A program made the translations under genes and the position numbers. Below, piece by piece: positions 9,780 to 17,147 of a stretch of 64,000 nucleotides of DNA; the first letter of the stretch is position 1; every line of letters starts with the position of its first letter. This DNA is from Ardenticatenaceae bacterium (GTDB taxonomy: Bacteria > Chloroflexota > Anaerolineae > Promineifilales > Promineifilaceae). A model generated the notes under the pieces. That model made no database searches and had not been told where the DNA came from. It saw nothing but the letters and a program-made list of their open reading frames with translations. The DNA is taken from positions 170,879 to 234,878 of the forward strand of contig JACKBT010000003.1 in assembly GCA_020634415.1 (NCBI GenBank), written 5' to 3'.

Positions 9780-10326
9780 ATGGGGCAAAAAAGGTGATCT
9801 CTATAAACTGGAATTCGACCGTTTCCCCCCAACTCTCTGCCACCACGCCCACATCACCAGCGACGGCCGCTTTGCCCACCCACAAGATTTCCCGATTGAG
9901 CCACACCGTTATCTCATCACCACGCACATCCAGCCAAAACTCGTTTGATGCTGGCCCAGTGCGCACGTGCGGCCAGGGCTGCAGCGGCATCAGCACCGTC
10001 TCGCCCTGCCACACCGTCACATAACCCAATGGGGATACGCCCACTGCAAGATACTCGGCTGCGCTGCCGAGGGCGAGGCCATAAACGCTGTCTTGTTCGC
10101 CAGATTGGTAAACGGCCGTTCCCCGCACCGTAAACTGCTCCGCCAATCCCTCGTTTAACCACAACACCCCTCGCCTCTGCACCGATAAGGCAATATCCGA
10201 TTTCTGCCAGCGCATGTCGCCCACTGGTCGGGGATCAAACAGGCCGATACCGATGAGCAGCACCATCAGCCCAATCACCACCGCCAGTAAGACGGCCATT
10301 CCGCGCCACACCTTATCATCATCCAT
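9778..10326 (-). CDS. Small single-pass membrane protein of unknown function
   Basis: A 182-aa product if it starts at the ATG at 10326 (MDDDKVWRGMAVLL). An ATG at 10347 is an alternative; a longer frame reaches 10641 but would run across the divergent crotonase gene and is less likely. Residues ~8-28 form one hydrophobic segment (MAVLLAVVIGLMVLLIGIGL). The rest (~150 residues) is soluble, beta-rich in appearance and probably outside the membrane, with no cysteines and no motif that I recognise. The end, VEFQFIEITFFAP, resembles the closing strands of a LamG/concanavalin-like or DUF1080-like sandwich (FWLDVRGDEITVWLNRE), but this is only a resemblance. It is divergent from the crotonase gene, 66 bases away. 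Confidence 0.6.
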   Translation of the reverse strand: MDDDKVWRGMAVLLAVVIGLMVLLIGIGLFDPRPVGDMRWQKSDIALSVQRRGVLWLNEGLAEQFTVRGTAVYQSGEQDSVYGLALGSAAEYLAVGVSPLGYVTVWQGETVLMPLQPWPHVRTGPASNEFWLDVRGDEITVWLNREILWVGKAAVAGDVGVVAESWGETVEFQFIEITFFAP

Positions 10327-10392
10327 AGCACACCAGTATAGCCCCATCCCCGCCAAACTTGAACCCCCGCTACGACCTGCTAAACTTAGGTC

Positions 10393-11184
10393 ATGAGCAT
10401 TCATTTCCAGCACAACAACACAGGCATTGCCCTCCTGCAAGTCAACCGACCGCAACAACGTAATGCCCTGAACTGGGCCACCCAAGAGGCTTTTGCCGAG
10501 GCGGTAACGGCCGTTGCCCACAACCCCGCCATCCGCGTCCTCATCATCACCGGCAGCGGCCCTCATGCCTTTGTCTCCGGCGGCGACCTCAAAGAACTCA
10601 GCCAACATTCTGCCCCCAGCACAGGACAGCGGCTCTACCACACCATGAACCAGGCCCTCCGCCAGCTAACCCAGTTGCCCATCCCTGTGCTGGCGGCCGT
10701 CAATGGTGATGCTTTTGGCGGCGGCTGCGAGATTCTAACCGCCTGCGACATCCGCCTGGCTGCGCCACACGCCCGCTTTAGCTTCGCCCAAATTCGCAAT
10801 GGCCTGACAACGGGCTGGGGCGGCACAGGTCGTCTTGTGCGCCTCATCGGGCACAGTCGGGCGATGGAACTGCTCCTCACCGGCCGCATTTTCAGCGCCA
10901 GCGAGGCCCAGCAGATAGGGTTGATACATCGTGTGCTTGAGGCGGATGAGGATTTGCTGACGGCCGTTTACACCACCGCCGCCGAACTCAGCCAACTGCC
11001 CCGCCAGGCCCTCGCCAGCCTCAAAAGCCTCGTCTACACCGCCTCCACCCACGATCTCGAAACCACCAACCAGCGCGAAGCCGAACTCTTCGCCCAACTC
11101 TATGCCCAACCCGACCATCTGGAAGCCCTCAACGCTTTTTTGGAAAAACGGCCGCCAAACTTCAACCAACCCCTTGACAATTAA
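10393..11184 (+). CDS. Enoyl-CoA hydratase/isomerase (crotonase) family protein
   Basis: A 263-aa single-domain crotonase, the usual length. The oxyanion-hole segments are visible: HAFVSGGDLKEL (residues ~58-69) and NGDAFGGGCEIL (~104-115). Glu113 corresponds to the first catalytic Glu of hydratases, but the second Glu position is Gln133 in ARFSFAQIRNGL, so ordinary enoyl-CoA hydration is doubtful. The segment GWGGTGRLVRLIGHSRAMEL resembles ethylmalonyl/methylmalonyl-CoA decarboxylase members (ECHDC1-like), which I name as a possibility only. The start ATG follows the divergent gene by 66 bases, and the methyltransferase gene starts 14 bases after the stop, so the two may be co-transcribed. 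The enzyme would act in the cytoplasm on an acyl-CoA thioester. Confidence 0.85.
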   Translation: MSIHFQHNNTGIALLQVNRPQQRNALNWATQEAFAEAVTAVAHNPAIRVLIITGSGPHAFVSGGDLKELSQHSAPSTGQRLYHTMNQALRQLTQLPIPVLAAVNGDAFGGGCEILTACDIRLAAPHARFSFAQIRNGLTTGWGGTGRLVRLIGHSRAMELLLTGRIFSASEAQQIGLIHRVLEADEDLLTAVYTTAAELSQLPRQALASLKSLVYTASTHDLETTNQREAELFAQLYAQPDHLEALNAFLEKRPPNFNQPLDN

Positions 11185-11198
11185 CCATTAACCCATTC

Positions 11199-11957
11199 AT
11201 GTACGATCTCATTGCCCATTATTACGACCTGACCCATGCTGATTTGCGTGATGATTTGCCCCTGCTGCATCAATTGGCACAGGAGGCTGGCAACGGCCGT
11301 ATCCTTGAATGTGGCTGCGGCACAGGGCGCATCCTCATCCCCCTGGCACGGGCGGGCTGCACCCTTACCGGGCTAGACAGTTCGCCCATGATGCTGGACA
11401 TAGCCCGCGAGAAATTGGCGCGGGAAGCGCCCCAGGTGCAGGCGCAGGTGACGTTGGTTGCCGGGGATATGACCCAGGTAAAAGATGACGGCCGTTTCGC
11501 CCTCATCATCATCCCCTACAACACCCTTCTCCACCTGACCCCCACCCAAGTTAGCCAGACCTTTACCCATTTGCGGCAGGTGTTAGCGGCCAACGGCCGT
11601 CTCTACATAGACCTCATCAACCCCTTCGCCATCGCCCAAACCCCCAACGACCGGATGCTCACCCACGAAAGCACCTTCACCGACCCCACCAATCACCACA
11701 CCGTCCTGCAATTCGCCAGCAATTGGCTCGATGATGAGCAGCAAACCCTAAACATCACCTGGATATATGATGCCACCCCGGCCAACGGCGGTGCCATTCA
11801 TCGCACAATCACCCAATTCAGGTATCATTACCTCTACCCCCACGAACTCGAACTGCGCTTAAAGCAAAGCGGCTTTCAACTACAAGCCATGTGGGGTAAC
11901 TATGATTGTTCTCCCTTTACCGAGGAGAGCGAGAGGCTGATTTTGATTGCACAGTAA
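11199..11957 (+). CDS. Class I SAM-dependent methyltransferase
   Basis: A 252-aa Rossmann-fold methyltransferase. Motif I is clear: ILECGCGTGRILIPLARAG (residues ~35-53), followed by the acidic end of strand 2 in LTGLDSSPMM. Motif IV-like IIIPYNTLLHL follows at ~105. This arrangement is that of the Methyltransf_25/UbiE-like small-molecule methyltransferases; the substrate cannot be told. The opening YDLIAHYYDL is characteristic of this group. The start is 14 bases after the crotonase stop with no strong ribosome binding site (AACCATTAACCC), which suggests translational coupling. There is no sign of transfer or damage. Confidence 0.88.
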   Translation: MYDLIAHYYDLTHADLRDDLPLLHQLAQEAGNGRILECGCGTGRILIPLARAGCTLTGLDSSPMMLDIAREKLAREAPQVQAQVTLVAGDMTQVKDDGRFALIIIPYNTLLHLTPTQVSQTFTHLRQVLAANGRLYIDLINPFAIAQTPNDRMLTHESTFTDPTNHHTVLQFASNWLDDEQQTLNITWIYDATPANGGAIHRTITQFRYHYLYPHELELRLKQSGFQLQAMWGNYDCSPFTEESERLILIAQ

Positions 11958-12020
11958 AACGTAAAGCATAAACCGTAAAAGAGGATTGTTATGTTTTACG
12001 TTTTATGCGGAGACTCCACT
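11958..12020. repeat. AT-rich stuttered inverted repeat
   Basis: Copies of a word like taaaacgtaaa on one side are matched by ttttacgtttta on the other (about 11955-12006), enclosing a possible ribosome binding site. Similar words occur at 15805-15812 and 16067-16088. Confidence 0.5.
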
Positions 12021-13814
12021 ATGAGCAGCGAAAACGGAAAACTTCCCCAATGGGACATGAGCGTGGTTTATTCTGGCCTGGATTCACCGGAATTTGAAGC
12101 CGATTTCCAGGCCATCATTCAGGCTATTGCCGATTTGGCAACATTTTTTGATGACGAGACCATTAACCGCGTGGAAGCGGAGCCGGAAAATGTGGTGGCA
12201 ACATTAGAAACGGCCGTTACCCGCTACAACACCACCCTCGACAAACTCTACACCCTCTATGTCTACATCCTCTCCTTCGTCGTCACCAACTCCCGCAACA
12301 ATCAGGCCCAAGCCCGCCTCAGCGAACTACAACAACATCTGGCCCGCCTCAGCCTCATGGGCACACGGCTCACAGCCTGGTTAGGCTCCCTCAATGTAAA
12401 CAAGTTGATAGAGCAATCGGCCGTTGCCCGTGACCACGCCTACATCCTCCACCGCGCCCAACAAGCCGCCAGCCATCTCATGGCCCCCATCGAAGAAGCC
12501 CTGGCGGCCGATTTGACCCTCACCGGCAGCAGCAGTTGGCGGCAGCTCTTTAACACCTACGTCTCCCAACTCAGCGTAGACATCGAGCTAGAGGGCGAGA
12601 CCAAAAAACTACCCCTCACCGCCGCCCAAAACCTCAGCTACAACCCAGACCGTGATGTGCGCCGCCGTGCCCATGAAGCCGTCGAAGCCACGCTCAAAAG
12701 CGCCATTGTGCCTTGCGCCGCCGCCCTCAACAGCCTCAAAGGTGAATCGCTCACGCTCACCCAAAAACGCGGCTGGGACAGCCCGCTGGACGAAGTGCTG
12801 TTTGATAACGTGATTGACCGCACCACATTGGATGCCATGATGACGGCCGTTCGCCATGCCTACCCCGACATGCGCCGTTACCTCAAAGCCAAAGCCCGCG
12901 CCCTCGGCCTGCCCATCCTCAAATGGTATGATCGCCTCGTCCCCCTCGGCCAAAGCAGCCAATCCTGGTCCTACCGCGATGCCCAAACCTTCGTCATCGA
13001 GCAGTTCGCCACCTACTCCCCGCGCCTCAGCGAGATGGCGCAGCGGGCCTTCAGCGAAAATTGGATTGATTCCGCACCTGGCGATGGCAAGCGAGGCGGT
13101 GCTTTCTGCATCTGGCTGCGACAGGGCGAATCGCGCATTCTCACCAATTTTGAGCCAAGTTTTACGGCCGTTGGCACCCTGGCCCACGAATTAGGTCACG
13201 CCTATCACAACCTCAATCTCATCAACCGCACCCCCCTGCAACGCGAAATGCCCATGACCCTGGCCGAAACCGCCAGCACCTTTTGCCAAAAAATCGTCGA
13301 AGAAGCGGCCCTGGCCGCCGCCGATGATCATGATAAGCGCATCATTTTAGACGGCCGTTTAGAATATGCCGTTCGCGTTCTCCTCGGCGCACCCAGCGAC
13401 TTCGCCTTTGAAACCAACCTCTTCGAGAGACGCAAACAACGCGCCCTCTCCCCCGACGAGCTGTGCGAATTGATGCACGCCGCCCAAAAGGAAACCTTCG
13501 GCGATGCTGTAGACAATGACTACCTCTACCCCTACCGTTGGGTCTACGTCCCCCATTTCTACGGCAGCAACTACTACAACTTCCCCTACATCTTCGGCCT
13601 CCTCTTCGGCCTCGGCCTCTACGCCTATTACCAAACCACCCCCGACCAGTTCAAAGCGGGCTACGATGACCTGCTGGCCTCCACCGGCATGGGCAATGCC
13701 GCCGAACTGGCCGCCCGCTTCGGCATCAACATCCGCGACACCGCCTTTTGGAACGCCAGCCTGGATGTGTTACGGGGAGACATTGCCGCCTTCGACCACT
13801 TGGTCGGCGAATAA
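12021..13814 (+). CDS. pepF: M3 family oligoendopeptidase
   Basis: A zinc metallopeptidase of about 597 aa when started at ATG 12021, which has GGAG nine bases upstream; an ATG at 11991 would add ten residues that lie inside an inverted repeat. The zinc site is H389-E-L-G-H393 in TLAHELGHAYHN with the third ligand Glu416 in MTLAETASTF, both standard for the thimet/PepF (M3B) group. The N-terminal helical part begins LPQWDMSVVYSGLDSPEF, typical for PepF/M3 proteins. It would degrade short peptides in the cytoplasm. The length is normal and no residue is missing. The next gene starts within ten bases of its stop. Confidence 0.93.
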   Translation: MSSENGKLPQWDMSVVYSGLDSPEFEADFQAIIQAIADLATFFDDETINRVEAEPENVVATLETAVTRYNTTLDKLYTLYVYILSFVVTNSRNNQAQARLSELQQHLARLSLMGTRLTAWLGSLNVNKLIEQSAVARDHAYILHRAQQAASHLMAPIEEALAADLTLTGSSSWRQLFNTYVSQLSVDIELEGETKKLPLTAAQNLSYNPDRDVRRRAHEAVEATLKSAIVPCAAALNSLKGESLTLTQKRGWDSPLDEVLFDNVIDRTTLDAMMTAVRHAYPDMRRYLKAKARALGLPILKWYDRLVPLGQSSQSWSYRDAQTFVIEQFATYSPRLSEMAQRAFSENWIDSAPGDGKRGGAFCIWLRQGESRILTNFEPSFTAVGTLAHELGHAYHNLNLINRTPLQREMPMTLAETASTFCQKIVEEAALAAADDHDKRIILDGRLEYAVRVLLGAPSDFAFETNLFERRKQRALSPDELCELMHAAQKETFGDAVDNDYLYPYRWVYVPHFYGSNYYNFPYIFGLLFGLGLYAYYQTTPDQFKAGYDDLLASTGMGNAAELAARFGINIRDTAFWNASLDVLRGDIAAFDHLVGE

Positions 13815-13822
13815 AATTTCTT

Positions 13823-14530
13823 TTGGACTCCCTCTCCCAACTACACGCCGAGATGCAAGCCTGCCGCCGCTGCCTGGAAGCGGGCCACGAAATCACGCCG
13901 CCGGCCATCTTTCGCGGGCAAGCCACAGCGCAAGTTTTGTTAATTGGGCAGGCTCCCGGTGTAACCGAGGTGGAAGCGGGACGGCCGTTTAACGCCAGCA
14001 GCGGTCGTCGTCTGTTCCAATGGTTGGGGGAAGCGGGCTGGGATGAGAATGATTTTCGCGCACGGCACTATATGACGGCCGTTACCAAATGCTACCCTGG
14101 CAAAGCCGCCAACGGCAAAGGCGACCGCGTCCCCAGCAAAGCCGAGCAAGTCCTCTGCCGCTCTTTTTTGGAACGTGAAATCAGCCTGGTTAACCCCCGT
14201 GTCATTATCCTCGTCGGTGGATTGGCGATCAAGCTCCTCTTCCCCGCCTCGGCCAAATTGAAAGAGGTGATTGGAACGGCCGTTTACTTCCCTCCCCAAT
14301 CCCTGGCCCACAACCCCACCAACTTCAACCTGAACGATGCCCAATGGCTCAAACACCCTCTCGCCCCTCGCCCCTCACCTCTCACCTCTCTGCCGGAGGA
14401 CGGCCGTTACATCATCCCCCTGCCCCACCCCTCCGGGGCCAGCCTGTGGCCCAACAAATCCGCCAACCAGACCCTCATCAACCAGGCCATCAACATCCTC
14501 ACCCAACTCCGCACAGGATATAATCTATAA
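13823..14530 (+). CDS. Uracil-DNA glycosylase, family 4/5-like with iron-sulfur cluster
   Basis: About 235 aa if it starts at TTG 13823; the frame is open back to 13748 inside the peptidase gene, and ATG 13853 is another option, so the start is uncertain. Motif A reads GQAPGVTEVEAGRPF and motif B HPSGAS, as in family 4 and 5 uracil-DNA glycosylases. Four cysteines fit the iron-sulfur site: C-R-R-C near the N-terminus and the pair in TKCYPG and QVLCRSF. It removes uracil from DNA in base excision repair. A Pro/Ser-rich insert (LAPRPSPLTS) before the final HPSGAS strand is unusual. The gene is tightly coupled to the peptidase gene. Family 4 against 5 cannot be decided by eye. Confidence 0.85.
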   Translation: MDSLSQLHAEMQACRRCLEAGHEITPPAIFRGQATAQVLLIGQAPGVTEVEAGRPFNASSGRRLFQWLGEAGWDENDFRARHYMTAVTKCYPGKAANGKGDRVPSKAEQVLCRSFLEREISLVNPRVIILVGGLAIKLLFPASAKLKEVIGTAVYFPPQSLAHNPTNFNLNDAQWLKHPLAPRPSPLTSLPEDGRYIIPLPHPSGASLWPNKSANQTLINQAINILTQLRTGYNL

Positions 14531-14590
14531 ACAGCAAGCTCCCATCAGTTTCTTGCGGGGAACTGAGGGGAACTCAGAGGAACTAATTTT

Positions 14591-14684
14591 GTAACTGTCC
14601 ACCCTCCCGGAGGCTTCTTTTACGGAGGCTCTCTCGAGGAAAAACCTCCGGGAGGATTTTTCACTCGATGGACTGAATAATTAC
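14591..14684 (+). repeat. 94-bp palindromic element, copy A (inner segment inverted)
   Basis: Ends are GTAACTG and ...AATTAC; inside are 11-bp arms CCTCCCGGAGG and CCTCCGGGAGG around a 31-bp inner segment. Compared with copies at 15917, 54658 and (reversed) 55455, the outer flanks have the same orientation but the inner 31 bp reads in the opposite direction. It lies just before the DUF2961 gene. Confidence 0.85.
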
Positions 14685-14709
14685 CTAATTTTCACAATTG
14701 GAGGAACAC

Positions 14710-15798
14710 ATGAACCACACCCCCTTTAACGGCTTAGGCATGAATATGGGCAACCTTTCCCGGCTTTCTGCCGCCCAAACCCGCTCCATCAGCCCAGAAA
14801 ATTTCACGGGCGAGAAGAGCCAAGGTGGCAAAGCCACCGAAGGCACAGGGGCCATTCACGCCACCGGCCTCGGTCAGGGCTGGAAAATCTCCCCCTCCGT
14901 CCGCATACAGCCCGGCCAAACATTTGCAATGGCCGACATCAGTGGCCCTGGGGCCATCCAGCAAATCTGGATGACCCCCACCGGCAACTGGCGTTTCAGC
15001 ATCCTGCGCATCTACTGGGACGAACAGGAGCAGCCCGCCGTTGAATGTCCGGTAGGCGACTTCTTTGCCTCCGGCTGGGGGCGTTTTGCGCCTCTCTCCT
15101 CCCTCGCCGTATGCGTCAACCCCGGCAGTGCCTTCAACTGTTATTGGGAGATGCCCTTCCAAAAGCAGTGCCGCATCACCATGACCAACATTGGCGACGA
15201 GGCCATGACCCTCTATTACCAAATCAACTACACCCTTACCGACGTGCCCACCGACTGTGCCTATTTCCATGCCCAATTTCGCCGCGTCAACCCTCTGCCC
15301 TATCAGGATGTCTACACCATCCTCGATGACGTACAGGGGCAAGGACATTATGTGGGCACATACATGGCCTGGGGCGTAAACAACAGCGGCTGGTGGGGCG
15401 AAGGCGAAATCAAATTCTTCCTCGACGGTGACGATCCCTTTCCCACGATTTGCGGCACGGGTACGGAGGATTATTTTTGCGGCTCCTATAACTTTGAAAA
15501 CAAAGAGACGCGCCAATATCAGGCTTTCTCCACCCCCTACGCTGGCCTGCACCAAATTCTGCGCCCCGACGGTGTGTACCAGTCGCAAACACGCTTCGGC
15601 ATGTACCGCTGGCACATCCCCGACCCCATTCGCTTTCAACAAGACCTGAAGGTGACGATTCAGGCGTTGGGCTGGCGGCAAGACCGCCGCTATTTGCCGC
15701 TGCAAGATGACATCGCCTCGGTAGCTTACTGGTATCAGACGCTGCCGACTGCGCCCTTCCCCACGCTGCCGCATCGGGATTATTTGGAAGTGATTTGA
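14710..15798 (+). CDS. DUF2961 / GH172-like protein
   Basis: A 362-aa protein; ATG 14710 has GGAGG at 14700-14704. It shows the DUF2961 layout: an N-terminal RSISPENFTGEKSQGGKATEG stretch, IQQIWMT, and the C-terminal GTGTEDYFCGSYNF motif with conserved Glu-Asp. DUF2961 proteins now include the GH172 glycoside hydrolases (difructose dianhydride and D-arabinan-active enzymes) in which Glu residues are catalytic, so a carbohydrate-active role is likely. The usual fold is a double jelly roll that trimerises. No signal peptide is present, so it should be cytoplasmic. It stands alone, preceded by palindromic element copy A and followed by copy B 118 bases downstream. The sugar substrate is unknown. 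Confidence 0.85.
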   Translation: MNHTPFNGLGMNMGNLSRLSAAQTRSISPENFTGEKSQGGKATEGTGAIHATGLGQGWKISPSVRIQPGQTFAMADISGPGAIQQIWMTPTGNWRFSILRIYWDEQEQPAVECPVGDFFASGWGRFAPLSSLAVCVNPGSAFNCYWEMPFQKQCRITMTNIGDEAMTLYYQINYTLTDVPTDCAYFHAQFRRVNPLPYQDVYTILDDVQGQGHYVGTYMAWGVNNSGWWGEGEIKFFLDGDDPFPTICGTGTEDYFCGSYNFENKETRQYQAFSTPYAGLHQILRPDGVYQSQTRFGMYRWHIPDPIRFQQDLKVTIQALGWRQDRRYLPLQDDIASVAYWYQTLPTAPFPTLPHRDYLEVI

Positions 15799-16127
15799 AA
15801 GGGGTAAAACGTAAACTTAATGGGATTCATTTACTTCGTACAGGCGCAAAATGTGCGCCATATGCGTAAAAAGATCAAAGATTTCGCAGATTACACTGAT
15901 TTTACTTTTTGCCATCGTAACCGTTCACCCTCCCGGAGGTTTTCCCTCGAGAGAGCCTTCGTAAAAGAAGCCTCCGGGAGGATTTTCGCTCGAGGAACTG
16001 AACGATTACTTGCCATCTGCAAAATCCATGTAATCCCTGATGACTTTGGTTGTGGCTTCGCCACGTTATGTTTTACGTTTTACGCTTTACCCATTACAAT
16101 TCTCTATCTCATCTGAGGATAATTGAT
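15799..16127. other. Intergenic region without a gene, holding palindromic element B and AT-rich words
   Basis: These 329 bases hold element copy B (15917-16009), a gtaaaacgtaaac word at 15805-15817 and tgttttacgttttacgctttac near 16067-16090. The sequences on either side of copy B (gatttcgcagattacactgatt and ctgcaaaatccatgtaatccc) are loosely inverted relatives of each other. A 98-codon frame covers the area but runs through the repeats and looks spurious. The ribosome binding site of the ABC ATPase (TGAGGA, 16114-16119) closes the region. Confidence 0.7.
15917..16009 (+). repeat. 94-bp palindromic element, copy B
   Basis: Ends GTAACCGTTC and GAACGATTAC form an outer inverted repeat; inside are arms CCTCCCGGAGG and CCTCCGGGAGG with a 31-bp inner segment in the majority orientation (TTTTCCCTCGAGAGAGCC first). 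Confidence 0.85.
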
Positions 16128-17108
16128 ATGGATTCCTTTATCACCTGCGAAAATCTGGTCAAAATTTATCAACTGATGGACGACATCGAAGTTCAGGCGC
16201 TGCAAGGGCTGGATTTAACGGTGGAACAAGGTGAAATGGTGGGGGTGATCGGGGCCAGTGGCAGTGGTAAGTCTACGCTGTTAAATGTGTTGGGTGGGTT
16301 GATTCGGCCGACGGGGGGGCAGGTGGTGGTAAACGGCCGTCCCCTCTTCAAACTCACCTCAGTCCAACTAGACCGCTATCGGCGCGAAGAAGTCGGTTTT
16401 GTCTGGCAGCAAGGCGCACGCAACCTCATCCCCTATCTCAGTGCCATCGAAAATGTGGAGTTCCCCATGCTGTTGGCCGGACAATCTGGCCGCAAAGCCC
16501 GCCAACAGGCCGAACGGCTGATGGAGATGGTGGGCCTGGCCGAACGCCGCAACCACCAACTTGGCTCCCTCTCCGGCGGTGAGCAGCAGCGCGTGGCCAT
16601 TGCCATTGCCCTGGCGAATGACCCCTCTCTCTTGCTGGCCGATGAGCCAACGGGTGAACTGGACTCTGTGACGGCGCAGCAAATTTACGATATGTTCAAG
16701 ACGTTTAACCGGGAATTGCACCTGACAACGCTGATTGTGAGCCATGATCCGGGCATTGCGCGGCATGTGGACAGGGTGATTGCTATTCGCGACGGTAAGT
16801 TAGCCAGTGAGACGGTGCGCCGAGAACGGCCGTCTGACCTGCACTCCGACGAACATCACGACGACCACTTTGAAGAACTCATCGTCCTCGACTCGGCCGG
16901 CCGCCTGCAAATCCCCAAAGCCCAACGCGAAGAGCTAAACATCCGGCGACGTGTCACCCTGGAAGTTGTGCCTGAAGGCATTCTGATTAAACCAGCCAAT
17001 TCAGAGGAAGAACTGCGGCGGGAACGGCCGAAAGCAGGCGAACCCTCTCAGCAAAAAACCAGCTCACGCTGGCAGCAGCTTCTCACCACCTGGCGGCGCA
17101 GCCGGTAA
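16128..17108 (+). CDS. ABC transporter ATP-binding protein with C-terminal AbrB-like domain
   Basis: A 326-aa protein with ATG 16128 and TGAGGA eight bases upstream. Residues 1-230 are a LolD/MacB/FtsE-type ABC ATPase: Walker A GASGSGKS, signature [12 protein letters not shown], Walker [13 protein letters not shown] and the switch His in IVSHD. Residues ~245-290 ([20 protein letters not shown]) match a SpoVT/AbrB swapped-hairpin domain, seldom found on ABC ATPases. The AbrB-like part may drive dimerisation or DNA contact; this is inference. No permease gene lies next to it, so the membrane partner must be elsewhere. It is convergent with the eCIS effector genes, separated by 39 bases, and contains ACGGCCGT words typical of resident genes. 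Confidence 0.9.
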   Translation: MDSFITCENLVKIYQLMDDIEVQALQGLDLTVEQGEMVGVIGASGSGKSTLLNVLGGLIRPTGGQVVVNGRPLFKLTSVQLDRYRREEVGFVWQQGARNLIPYLSAIENVEFPMLLAGQSGRKARQQAERLMEMVGLAERRNHQLGSLSGGEQQRVAIAIALANDPSLLLADEPTGELDSVTAQQIYDMFKTFNRELHLTTLIVSHDPGIARHVDRVIAIRDGKLASETVRRERPSDLHSDEHHDDHFEELIVLDSAGRLQIPKAQREELNIRRRVTLEVVPEGILIKPANSEEELRRERPKAGEPSQQKTSSRWQQLLTTWRRSR

Positions 17109-17147
17109 AAGAACAGAAAGGTAACTACGGATAATCCTCCGTCGGCA

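Noticed and set aside
9778..10641. Long 287-codon reading of the small membrane protein gene
   Set aside because: It would overlap the divergent crotonase gene by about 250 bases; the start at 10326 places the membrane segment at the N-terminus.
15820..16116. 98-codon frame between the DUF2961 and ABC ATPase genes
   Set aside because: It runs through palindromic element copy B and AT-rich repeat words, has no ribosome binding site and no protein-like composition.
17109..17147. Terminator between the ABC ATPase and the DUF4157 gene
   Set aside because: Only a weak short inverted repeat (ggat..atcc) without a T-run was found.
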